Positions 25,533 to 34,310 are shown, counted from the stretch's first letter. The stretch: 64,000 bases of DNA from Peristeroidobacter soli (GCF_004138485.1 NZ_RYEV01000004.1:195718-259717), one strand, 5' to 3'. Numbers and translations are program-made. The notes: generated by a model from the letters alone, not told the origin.

Positions 25533-27488
25533 CTACTCGACGGCCAGGGCGCCGACGAAATTCAGCACGATGAACTCGCCAGCGCCCGCGTATTGCAAGG
25601 TGATGGCATCGTACTGCCGACCGCTGACCGATCCGACGGTGCCCACGGTGCTGCGCTCTCTCTGCAAGGGAACCGATGTGTGGATCCGACCGGTGACGAC
25701 GGCACCCAGCAGCTTCATGCCATCCGCCGAGGACGCAACCGCGGCCCAGTTTCTTTGCAGCTCGCGCTCCCTCCAGCTCTGGCCGGCATCGCTCGATGCA
25801 TAGAGATAGCCGCCGATCTCCGCCGCCAACAGTCGCTGGCCATCGGCGGAAGATGCGACGGCGAACCAGCCCCTGGTGGCGTCGCGCGCGGACCAGGTCG
25901 CGCCGGCATCCGTCGAGGTATGGAGTTGACCGAGAAATTCACTGGCAAGCAGCCGTTGGCCGTCCGCCGAAGCGGCGACAGCAGTCCATTCCCTGTTCGA
26001 ATCGCGCGCTGTCCAGCTCACGCCGCCATTTCCAGAAGTGTAGATCTGGCCTTGCGAGACAGCCGCGACCAGTCGCTGACCATCGGAAGAGGATGCCACG
26101 GACACCCAGGCTCGGCTGGCCGCTCGCGCCACCCAATTCAGTCCGCTATCGCTTGACGTGTAGATACGGTCACCCGACGCGGCGGCCACGAGGTGTGTGC
26201 CATCGGCCGAGGATGCGATCGAGCACCAGTCTCTGGCGGACTCATATGTGGCCCAGGTCACGCCGGCATCGCTCGATATATATATTTGCCCGCCCGACTC
26301 CCCCGCGGCCAGGCGCTGACCATCCGCAGACGAGGCAACGGCACGCCAATACCTGTTCGCCTCCCGCGCGACCCAGTTCATCCCGCCATCAATCGATGTA
26401 TAGAGCTGACCGCCGTAGTCAGCAGCGAGCAGCCGCTGACCGTCGGCCGAGGACGCCACTGCCTGCCACGATCGATCGGCTTCGCGTTCCGTCCAGGCCG
26501 CAGCGATTTCGCCCGCGAGATGACGAGTGACGATGAACTGGCCTGTGTTCTGAGCAATCCGCCATCCTCCCGCGCCCACACCGGTGATCTGCAGGAGGTC
26601 GCCTGGCGCGGGGGCCGATGGCAATGTCACAACCAGTTCCGCAGTGCCGCTGGTGGCAAGATAGCCGCGATTCGGGACTGCCTGTACGGCTGCGCCAGAA
26701 ATGTCTTGCCAGGTGAGCCCCGCCCCCGGCGCACCGTTGCAAGCGTAGGCATTCACGGTGACTTCGCTCGGTTCGAGCAGCGCGTTGCCGTTTACATCGA
26801 GGCCCGCGCCGATACGCGTGCCGCCATAGGCACAATTGAGACCGGGCGTTTCGTTGTCGGTGCGGATCAGCGTGCTGGCGCCACTGGCACCGCCGCATAC
26901 ATACTGAGTATTCGTGACCTCGGCAGGATCGAGCGCACCGCTCTGGTTGATGTCGGCGCCGGAGCTCATTCGCACGCCACCGCCCGGACAATTCGCACCG
27001 GCGGGTTCCGCCGCCACAGCCGTCAGCGCAGCGACACCGGTGCCGCCGGGCTCGCCGTTACATATATACCCGCTGGTTCGAATCTCGCTGACATCAAGCA
27101 CGCCGTCGCCATTTCCATCCAGGCCCGCGGTGAATTGTTTCCCCCCCGTGGGGCAATGACTTCCGGCAGGCTCATCGTGCATCTCGACCAATGAGACAGC
27201 GCCGCCGCCGCTACAGACATACTGCGTGCCGGTGATCTCCGTTGTATCCAGCACATCGTTGCGATTTGTATCCACGCCGCGATCGATGCGGCTGCCCCCG
27301 TTGACACAATTCTGGCCAGGCGCCTCGGCGGTGATCGAGAGCAGCGCGGGCCCGCCACTGGCCGTGCCGCTACTGCGCGAACCGCCCAAGCGCGCGTCAT
27401 CATTGTCTTTGTCCAGGCGACACGCCACTACCGCGCTCGTCAGCACGAAAACAAGCAGAACTCGCGGCAGGCAGCGGTGGTCCGGCAT
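25533..27488 (-). CDS. Exported lipoprotein: four DUF7151-like Cys/EF-hand-like repeats plus seven-bladed beta-propeller
   Basis: Signal peptide with lipobox-like VLTSAVVAC; four C..GG..G.D.N...LD..E....YVC modules; six exact 40-aa W..VASSADG modules plus a partial seventh. Confidence 0.8.
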   Translation of the reverse strand: MPDHRCLPRVLLVFVLTSAVVACRLDKDNDDARLGGSRSSGTASGGPALLSITAEAPGQNCVNGGSRIDRGVDTNRNDVLDTTEITGTQYVCSGGGAVSLVEMHDEPAGSHCPTGGKQFTAGLDGNGDGVLDVSEIRTSGYICNGEPGGTGVAALTAVAAEPAGANCPGGGVRMSSGADINQSGALDPAEVTNTQYVCGGASGASTLIRTDNETPGLNCAYGGTRIGAGLDVNGNALLEPSEVTVNAYACNGAPGAGLTWQDISGAAVQAVPNRGYLATSGTAELVVTLPSAPAPGDLLQITGVGAGGWRIAQNTGQFIVTRHLAGEIAAAWTEREADRSWQAVASSADGQRLLAADYGGQLYTSIDGGMNWVAREANRYWRAVASSADGQRLAAGESGGQIYISSDAGVTWATYESARDWCSIASSADGTHLVAAASGDRIYTSSDSGLNWVARAASRAWVSVASSSDGQRLVAAVSQGQIYTSGNGGVSWTARDSNREWTAVAASADGQRLLASEFLGQLHTSTDAGATWSARDATRGWFAVASSADGQRLLAAEIGGYLYASSDAGQSWRERELQRNWAAVASSADGMKLLGAVVTGRIHTSVPLQRERSTVGTVGSVSGRQYDAITLQYAGAGEFIVLNFVGALAVE

Positions 27489-27690
27489 CGACGTATCCTT
27501 GTCTCTCGAACGCACGCTCTCAGACCATCCTGGGAACGTTGGTTTTCTTTGTTTGATCAGGCCATGGCCGCGAAATCCTCGGACCGGCACGTCGATGCTG
27601 TCAAGACAAGTGACGGAGAACTGAGATCGGCCGCACGAATTGCCGTGCGGGGCGCCATGATGGCCCGCTCGATCCATTTGCGCCGCCGGT

Positions 27691-27710
27691 ATTAGCGATT
27701 GCTATAGCCA
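27691..27710. promoter_or_regulatory. Candidate LysR-type box ATTAGCGATTGCTATAGCCA upstream of double-HTH LysR
   Basis: TAGC-N4-GCTA dyad; repeats the 25483-25500 site. Confidence 0.45.
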
Positions 27711-27739
27711 CGTGGGCCAGCGCGTGCCACGATGGCCGC

Positions 27740-28942
27740 ATGACAGTGCCCAATCTACGCCATCTACAGGCTTTCCATGAAGTCGTGGCGAGCGGCAGCA
27801 TCAGTGCCGCGGCGCTGCGGATGCATTTGACGCAATCCGCGGTCACGCAAGCGATCGCAGCGATCGAGCGATACTTCGGCGCCGTCCTGTTCACTCGCAG
27901 CCCTTATGGCATGCGTTCTACGGCGGCGGGCGCGGTCTGCGCCGATCGCATCGAGCGCGCGCTGACCCAACTGCGCGAGGGCATTCAGGAACTGGGCGGC
28001 TCGGACGCCGGCAAGCGGGAACAATTGTTTCGTCGGATCAGCGGGCCGCAGCTCAATTCGTTGATCACGCTGGTGGAGTTTCGGAACTTCACGCATGCGG
28101 CCCGCGCCACGGGCGTCTCGCAGCCGACCCTGCATCGCGCCGCCCGCACGCTGGAACGAACGCTGGATGCCAGGCTGTTCGAAAAGACCAGCTACGGTGT
28201 CGTCCCCACGCGCGAAGCGGAAAAGCTCTCCCGCCGCGCGCATCTCGCCTTCGTGGAGATCGCTCAAGCCCGCGCCGATATCGATGCGCTGGACGGACGC
28301 GAATCGGGTCGCACGGTCATCGGCTCGATGCCGCTCGCTCGCAGCTTTCTCATTCCCAACGCGCTCATCCGCTTTACGCGCGAGCAGCCCGAGCACGCGG
28401 TCGCCATCATCGATGGCACGTACGAACATCTGCTCGGCGCGTTGCAATCCGGTCAGGCGGACTTTCTGATCGGCGCGCTGCGAGACATCCGCGTCAGCGG
28501 CGGCATCAAGCAGGAACATTTGTTCGACGATCCATTGTCCATCGTCGTGGGCGCCGGCCATCCACTGGCGAAGAAGCGCAAGCTGACGGCCGCGGACCTC
28601 GCGAGTCATCCCTGGATCGCGCCGCGCGCCAGCTCGCCGCTCAAAGCGCACTTCGAAGCGCTGTTCAAGGACCGGGGTATCGAGCCCCCGCAGCGTTTCA
28701 TCGAATGCAACTCACTCGGCGCCGCGCGTGCATTTCTGATGGGCAGCGATCACATGATGTTGTCGTCCACCAATCAGGTTCACTACGAGCTGCAAGCGGG
28801 CATGCTGGTCTGCCTGCCCCACCCAGCCGGCAAGGTCGTGCGAAAGATCGGGCTCACGGTGCGGGACGATTGGCGCCCGACGCGGGCGCAGGCGCGACTG
28901 CTGACGATCGTTCGGGAGACGGCGGGTCAGCTGTCACGTTGA
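27740..28942 (+). CDS. LysR-family transcriptional regulator with two N-terminal HTH-like domains (400 aa)
   Basis: HTH1 LRHLQAFHEVVASGSISAAALRMHLTQSAVTQAIAAIERYFGAVLFTR; HTH2 LNSLITLVEFRNFTHAARATGVSQPTLHRAARTLERTLDARLFEK; then LysR substrate domain. Confidence 0.9.
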   Translation: MTVPNLRHLQAFHEVVASGSISAAALRMHLTQSAVTQAIAAIERYFGAVLFTRSPYGMRSTAAGAVCADRIERALTQLREGIQELGGSDAGKREQLFRRISGPQLNSLITLVEFRNFTHAARATGVSQPTLHRAARTLERTLDARLFEKTSYGVVPTREAEKLSRRAHLAFVEIAQARADIDALDGRESGRTVIGSMPLARSFLIPNALIRFTREQPEHAVAIIDGTYEHLLGALQSGQADFLIGALRDIRVSGGIKQEHLFDDPLSIVVGAGHPLAKKRKLTAADLASHPWIAPRASSPLKAHFEALFKDRGIEPPQRFIECNSLGAARAFLMGSDHMMLSSTNQVHYELQAGMLVCLPHPAGKVVRKIGLTVRDDWRPTRAQARLLTIVRETAGQLSR

Positions 28943-29099
28943 GCTATCTCGGCATCACCAGCAGCGTGAGGTGCGATGGGCACTCTGCCCGAGCGACCCG
29001 CTGTTTACATAAGGACTTCTGGTTGCTCTTATCGACTCGCGCACCGCCGCGCTATGGCACAATGCGCGTCAATCACCAAACGAAACGGATCTTTTTCGA

Positions 29100-31295
29100 A
29101 TGCGGATGCATGTGCGCTTTGTTGCTGTTTCGACGGCTCTGTTTGCTTTATCTGGATGCGGTGGCGGTGGAGGTAGCAACAACAATGAAGCACCTGCCCC
29201 GACGCCGACCTACAGCGTCGGCGGCAGTGTCAGCGGCCTGGCGGGTTCCGGCCTGGTGCTCACACTCAACGGCGGTGCGGATCTCGCGATCGGCAGCGCT
29301 GGCAGTTTCTCATTTCCCGCCCCGCTGGCGAGCGGCGCCAGTTACTTGGTGGCTGTCAAGACTCAGCCCACGAGCCCCCATCAGACCTGCGTCGCCACCA
29401 ATACTTCCGGAACGGTCAGCGCCGCGGTCACGAACATCTCGGTCAGCTGCACCACCAATAGCTACTCGATCGGAGGCGCGGTCGGCGGCCTGAGCGGCGG
29501 AGGCCTGACGCTTTCTTTGAACGATGATGTGGAGCTGGCGATCGGCACCAGCGGGAACTTCACATTTCCCAACAATCTCGACAGCGGATCCAGCTACTCG
29601 GTCGAAGTAACGACTCAGCCAACCGGTCCCGCGCAAACCTGCGCCATCACGAACGCGACCGGCACGGTTGGCGGCGGCCCCGTGTTCAACGTTTCCGTCG
29701 CCTGCGCCACGAACCGCTTTCTGGTCGCTGGCTCGGTCAGCGGCCTGACAGGATCGGGCCTGCAGCTGCGCTTGAATGGGACGACGAGCTTGCCAGTGAG
29801 CGCGAACGGTGACTTCTCGTTTCCCGCCCCTCTGGCGAGTGGCGCCAGCTACTTCGTGACGATCCAGTCGCAACCCGTCGGCCCGTACCAGACCTGCCTG
29901 CTCACGAACGGCTCCGGTACCGTAACCAATGGCAATACCAACATCTCGGTGAACTGCACGACCGATCGGTATTCGGTGGGCGGCACGGTCACTGGTTTGA
30001 CCGGCTCGGGGCTGGTCCTGCGGCTCAACGGCAGCCAGGATTTGCCCATCGCCGCCGACGGCGCGTTCGAGTTTCCGACCGAGCTGCTGAGCGGCCAGAC
30101 GTACCAGGTGACAGTGAGCTCGCAAACGAGCGCTCATCGCGAGCTGTGCGCGGCCACCAACGCGAGCGGCAGCGGGGCGACGCTGGACGTAACCACGGTC
30201 AAGGTTGAATGCGCGACCGTGCTCGGCTTCATGTATGTGGTCGGTGCGAACAATCAGCTGGTTGAGTATGGCATTCGTCCCGACACCGGCGCACTGCTGC
30301 CGATCGGGCCGATAGCGACGGTAGGCAGCAACTCGAGAGAGATGATTGCCTCGCCCGATGGATCGACGTTGTATGTCTCCGACACTCCATCGAGCACGAT
30401 CCGCGCGTTCTCGGTGGATCAGAGCAAAGGCACTTTGAGCCCGGTAGCCGCGCCGGTCGCTACCGGAGCCAGCGGCTGGGGCGCGGACCATCTCGCGATC
30501 ACCCCGACGGGAGAGTTTCTCTACGCGACTCATATCAGCGCGGGAACGATTCATTTACTGACCGTCGATCCCGTGACGGGTGCGTTAACTCCGCAGGGCG
30601 TCGTGGCAACCGGCCTCATGTCCGGATTGAGCGCGAGCCATCGGGTCGCGATGACGCCGGACGGCGCGTTCCTCTATGCGCTGAGTTACATCGGCGCGTC
30701 GGCGAAGCTCGATACCTTTGCCATCGATCCGGCGACCGGAGCGCTCTCGCCGGTCACCTCATCGACGCCGAGCGATATCGATGGCATGACCATCGATCCA
30801 CTCGGACGCTTCCTTTACTTGCGCAACCAGCTGCCCTCGGCCAATGTGACCCGCTCGGACACCACGGTGTACCCGTTCACTATCGACGCGGTCACGGGCC
30901 TGCTCACTCCGGTTGTCACCATTACCGTGGAGAGCAGCGGACACCAGATGACGATCGATCCCACCGGCCGCTTTGCATACCTGCTCGGTGCCTTCAACTA
31001 CGTTCCCACCGACAATCACATCGACACGTTCGCGATAGACCAGACCACCGGCGCACTGACTGTCATCGGATCGCCGGTGCTCGTGTCGGGCCGTCCCTGG
31101 GCCGGACTCGCCTGCGACGCGACGGGGCGGTTTCTGTTCGTCGCAAACCAGAAGACCACGTTCAGCCCCTCGGCCCCTTATGATGCGTCGACCTTCCCCA
31201 TTCACGGTGCGGGTCCCACCGAGGGACAGCTGTCGCCGGCTGGCTCGGGTGGCACCACCGAGGCTGTGAATTACGCGATCGTTGTAATCCAGTAA
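29100..31295 (+). CDS. Exported lipoprotein: four about 84-aa beta-sandwich-like repeats plus lactonase/YVTN-type beta-propeller
   Basis: Lipobox-like LFALSGC; YSVGG.V.GL.GSGL.L.LN...LPI...G.F.FP..L.SG..Y.V.......C...N.SGT repeats; YVVGANNQLVEYGIRPDTGALLPIG propeller repeats. Confidence 0.85.
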   Translation: MRMHVRFVAVSTALFALSGCGGGGGSNNNEAPAPTPTYSVGGSVSGLAGSGLVLTLNGGADLAIGSAGSFSFPAPLASGASYLVAVKTQPTSPHQTCVATNTSGTVSAAVTNISVSCTTNSYSIGGAVGGLSGGGLTLSLNDDVELAIGTSGNFTFPNNLDSGSSYSVEVTTQPTGPAQTCAITNATGTVGGGPVFNVSVACATNRFLVAGSVSGLTGSGLQLRLNGTTSLPVSANGDFSFPAPLASGASYFVTIQSQPVGPYQTCLLTNGSGTVTNGNTNISVNCTTDRYSVGGTVTGLTGSGLVLRLNGSQDLPIAADGAFEFPTELLSGQTYQVTVSSQTSAHRELCAATNASGSGATLDVTTVKVECATVLGFMYVVGANNQLVEYGIRPDTGALLPIGPIATVGSNSREMIASPDGSTLYVSDTPSSTIRAFSVDQSKGTLSPVAAPVATGASGWGADHLAITPTGEFLYATHISAGTIHLLTVDPVTGALTPQGVVATGLMSGLSASHRVAMTPDGAFLYALSYIGASAKLDTFAIDPATGALSPVTSSTPSDIDGMTIDPLGRFLYLRNQLPSANVTRSDTTVYPFTIDAVTGLLTPVVTITVESSGHQMTIDPTGRFAYLLGAFNYVPTDNHIDTFAIDQTTGALTVIGSPVLVSGRPWAGLACDATGRFLFVANQKTTFSPSAPYDASTFPIHGAGPTEGQLSPAGSGGTTEAVNYAIVVIQ
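29211..30222 (+). repeat. Four in-frame about 250-bp coding repeats
   Basis: Repeat units begin YSVGGSVSGL, YSIGGAVGGL, FLVAGSVSGL, YSVGGTVTGL. Confidence 0.85.
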
Positions 31296-31310
31296 CGCAC
31301 GTTCGGCCGG

Positions 31311-31362
31311 GCTGGTCGGTCGCTGCTGCTTGCACGAAGCAAGCGGCAGCGAGACGACCAGC
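31311..31362. terminator. Strong hairpin (about 20-bp imperfect stem) after lactonase-like gene
   Basis: GCTGGTCGGTCGCTGCTGCTTGC / GCAAGCGGCAGCGAGACGACCAGC. Confidence 0.55.
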
Positions 31363-31378
31363 GCGCAACGTTGCAGCG

Positions 31379-31503
31379 TTAGAACGTCATCCTGAGTCCG
31401 ATCTCTGCGGTGCGGCCCAGCGGATTGGCAGTCCACGGGTCGTAGCCGAACTCTTACTGCGCCGGCGACGGATCGCGGTCGAACGCGTTCGCCACGCTCG
31501 CCG
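31379..31503 (-). pseudogene. TonB-dependent receptor C-terminal remnant with in-frame TAA
   Basis: Translation VANAFDRDPSPAQ*EFGYDPWTANPLGRTAEIGLRMTF*. Confidence 0.8.
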
Positions 31504-31505
31504 AG

Positions 31506-31673
31506 AATCAGGTTCACTACGAGCTGCAAGCGGGCATGCTGGTCTGCCTGCCGCACCCGGCCGGCAAAGTCATGCGACAGATCGGGCTCACGGTGCGGGA
31601 CGATTGGCGCCCGACGCGGGCGCAGGCGCGGTTGTTGGAGATCGTTCGCGAAACCGCGCAGCAACTGGCCTGA
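31506..31673 (+). pseudogene. LysR C-terminal fragment, diverged duplicate of the 3' end of the 27740-28942 gene
   Basis: NQVHYELQAGMLVCLPHPAGKVMRQIGLTVRDDWRPTRAQARLLEIVRETAQQLA* versus NQVHYELQAGMLVCLPHPAGKVVRKIGLTVRDDWRPTRAQARLLTIVRETAGQLSR*. Confidence 0.9.
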
Positions 31674-31728
31674 ACGGCTGAAATGAATGCGCGCTGCGCT
31701 CAGCTGCCGCGATGGCCCCGAGCGCGCA

Positions 31729-32049
31729 TCAGGAACAGCGGCGTCCGGGCACCAGCAGTCGCAGCCAGCGGGGCGTCCAGGCGAGCACCATGGCGACGAT
31801 CAAGGCAGCACTGGCCAGGTTCATCACCCACACGAGCGAAGCCATCGACGCGTGATCGACCCGCAGACACAGCGCCAGCGAAGCCGCCAATCCCATCCAG
31901 CCCAGGATTCGCAGCCAGCGGGCCGTGGTGCGACCGGGCGGCTCGCTGGACCACACCTGACGCCAGTGTGCGTCCATCGCGAGCGCCAGCCAGCCGAAGC
32001 TGATCACACACAACAGCAGCGCGATCGCCAGCAACGCGGCATCAGACAT
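31729..32049 (-). CDS. DUF3325-like small membrane protein
   Basis: Three TM-like segments; follows PepSY protein. Confidence 0.65.
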   Translation of the reverse strand: MSDAALLAIALLLCVISFGWLALAMDAHWRQVWSSEPPGRTTARWLRILGWMGLAASLALCLRVDHASMASLVWVMNLASAALIVAMVLAWTPRWLRLLVPGRRCS

Positions 32050-33727
32050 GGGCAACCCCCACCGCCGGATCGCCTTCAGACACGCCAGCGCCGCGCGCCC
32101 GGGGGCTCGCGGCCCGTCGGCGTAAATGATTGGCGGCGAGCACAGCCACCGCCGCGGTCGTCAGCAAAGCCAGGTCGATGCCCGCCACCGGCCAGTAGCC
32201 GACGGCTAACGTATGCAGCAGGTGATCGCCCGTCGTGATCCAATTCAACACCACGGCGAGTACCGCCATGACCGCAATGATCCAGCATTGCTCCGACCAC
32301 GCCGACGTCCGCTGCCCCTGAGCCACGGGACCGGTGCGCCAGAATGCATGCATGAGTGCCAACAGCCACGCCCCCCAGAAACTGCTTTGCTCGAACAGCT
32401 CCCGCGTCGTCAGGCTCTCCGGCAGCACTCGATTCGCGACCAGCAGGCTGAGCGTCGCAATCACCATGCCTGTGACAAACGTGACCGCCAGGGCGCTCAC
32501 GACGCGCGCGCCACTCACTCCCTGTCTGGCGTGCTGACGCTTGCGCTTTTCGATGAAGAAGATGAATCCAGTGGCGATACAAACGGCGCCGAGCAGGCCG
32601 CCGAATACATATAGCCAGCGCAGCGTCCAATGACGGAAGTGCTGCAAATGCAGCCCCACCAGGAAATCGGTAACACCGCCGACCGCCGAGCTGGGCGGCT
32701 CCTCGTACAGCACTTCCCCGGTGCTCGCCTTGAAATGAATCCCTTCGCCGAGCAGCCCGATCCGGTCCGTGCCGGCGCGGAAGACACTCACATAACCGTT
32801 CGCATCTCCTACGTGTCGCACGATCAACAGACCGACGTCGCCGGATGCCCCACGCTGCGCCCAGCGCTGCCGCGCTTCGGCCACCATGGCATCGACGGAT
32901 GCCAGCGGCGCCGCGACGCCGGCGCGATCGTGTGGCAGCCCCGTCTGCTGCTCCTCGAGCTTCTCGTAATACTCGTGAAGCGGCTCGAGCTGGACATGCG
33001 CGACCGGAAAATAGACCCCCGCCATGATCACCAGCCCGGTGAACGCAAACATGAAATGGAACGGCAGCGCCGCCACGCCACTCAGGTTATGCAGGTCCAG
33101 CGTGCTGCGCTGGAGTTGTTTGTCGGGCCGGAAGGTGAACAGCTCCCGGAACAGCTTGCGATGCATGACCACGCCGCTCACCAGCGCCACCAGCATGGCG
33201 AGCGCGGCCAGGCCGACCAGCCACTCACCCAGATCCAGCCAGTGCAACTGCAGGCTGTAGTGCAGTGGAAAAAAGAACTGGCTGCCGATGCGCAGTTGAT
33301 TGTCGGGAACCACCGCGCCGCTGCGAGGATCGATGGTGCGCGAGCCGAACACGTCGTCGTCCGGATCGCGGGCATTGGGCACTTCGTAGATGGCGTTGAG
33401 CCGCATCACCGGATCGCGATGGGTCGTGTACAGCGTCCAGGCACGCACCGTGTCGAAATGCTCCGGCATCGGACCGTGCACCCGGCCCCGCATTTCATCG
33501 ATGCTCTCGCGCGACGGCTCGATGCTCTCGAACACCGGCCGCAGCAGCGTATCGAACGACGGTAGCGGCTGCGCCTCGAACCGAGTCTGCGGAATGCCCC
33601 ACCGATCGAACTCTCGATCGAACACCGACAATGCGCCGAAAAAGAACGCCACCATCAGCACGAAGCCCAGCACCAGGCCGAACCAGGTGTGCAGCCAGGT
33701 CATGGTCAAACGGAAGTTCTGGAACAT
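32042..33727 (-). CDS. PepSY-associated TM helix protein (PiuB-like, iron uptake-associated)
   Basis: LTMTWLHTWFGLVLGFVLMVAFFFGALSVFDREFDRWG, VVMHRKLFRELFTFRPDKQLQRSTLDLHNLSGVAALPFHFMFAFTGL. Confidence 0.85.
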   Translation of the reverse strand: MFQNFRLTMTWLHTWFGLVLGFVLMVAFFFGALSVFDREFDRWGIPQTRFEAQPLPSFDTLLRPVFESIEPSRESIDEMRGRVHGPMPEHFDTVRAWTLYTTHRDPVMRLNAIYEVPNARDPDDDVFGSRTIDPRSGAVVPDNQLRIGSQFFFPLHYSLQLHWLDLGEWLVGLAALAMLVALVSGVVMHRKLFRELFTFRPDKQLQRSTLDLHNLSGVAALPFHFMFAFTGLVIMAGVYFPVAHVQLEPLHEYYEKLEEQQTGLPHDRAGVAAPLASVDAMVAEARQRWAQRGASGDVGLLIVRHVGDANGYVSVFRAGTDRIGLLGEGIHFKASTGEVLYEEPPSSAVGGVTDFLVGLHLQHFRHWTLRWLYVFGGLLGAVCIATGFIFFIEKRKRQHARQGVSGARVVSALAVTFVTGMVIATLSLLVANRVLPESLTTRELFEQSSFWGAWLLALMHAFWRTGPVAQGQRTSAWSEQCWIIAVMAVLAVVLNWITTGDHLLHTLAVGYWPVAGIDLALLTTAAVAVLAANHLRRRAASPRARGAGVSEGDPAVGVAHV

Positions 33728-33731
33728 CGGA

Positions 33732-34040
33732 TCAGCCCCCGGCGGATCGAAGCACGACGTACTGAAGGAGCGATGCGGTCACCGCCAGCGCCGCACCGCC
33801 GCCCGCCAGCACGACCCATACTCGTGACAGGCTCAGGGCCGAGAACGCCCACAGAAAGGCCGCGAGATACAACAGGATCGCGAGCATGCCGCTCAGATTC
33901 TCGGCGTCTTCGAACGACAGGCCGGCACTCGGCAGCGCCGCGATCAGCAGCGCGACGGCGCCCCAGGTCAGCACATAGCTGCCCAGCACTCCCGCCGCGA
34001 TACGCCCCAGAACCACACCTTGCGCAGATTGTTGTTTCAT
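33732..34040 (-). CDS. DUF3649-like membrane protein
   Basis: RIAAGVLGSYVLTWGAVALLIAALP, hydrophobic; operonic with PepSY gene; start at ATG 34040. Confidence 0.65.
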   Translation of the reverse strand: MKQQSAQGVVLGRIAAGVLGSYVLTWGAVALLIAALPSAGLSFEDAENLSGMLAILLYLAAFLWAFSALSLSRVWVVLAGGGAALAVTASLLQYVVLRSAGG

Positions 34041-34310
34041 AGCATCGCCACGACTCAAGCCTGGACTTCCGGCCACCGCGGCCTCATGGATGCAATCCGA
34101 TGAGCCGCGACACAGCGTCGAGCGCGCCCGCTCGTGGCCAAATCATAGAATGCGAGCACCGGCTGCGCGATATCTCGCCGGGGACAGAAACCGACGCGCC
34201 CAGGCCAAATCCGCGCGCCGCACCGGAAGGCGAACATCGCCCGGCGCACGATCGGGAGTTCCCGCTGTGGCCGCCTGCCCACCCGCTTGGCAACTCTACC
34301 GTGCCTCGGC

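Noticed and set aside
25673-26500. Regular 120-bp periodicity that superficially resembles a repeat array
   Set aside because: Periodicity is coding (40-aa propeller blades); no short identical repeats with unique spacers, so not CRISPR
29310-30554. 414-aa minus-strand ORF with internal repetition
   Set aside because: Repetition is the antisense reading of the lactonase-like gene repeats
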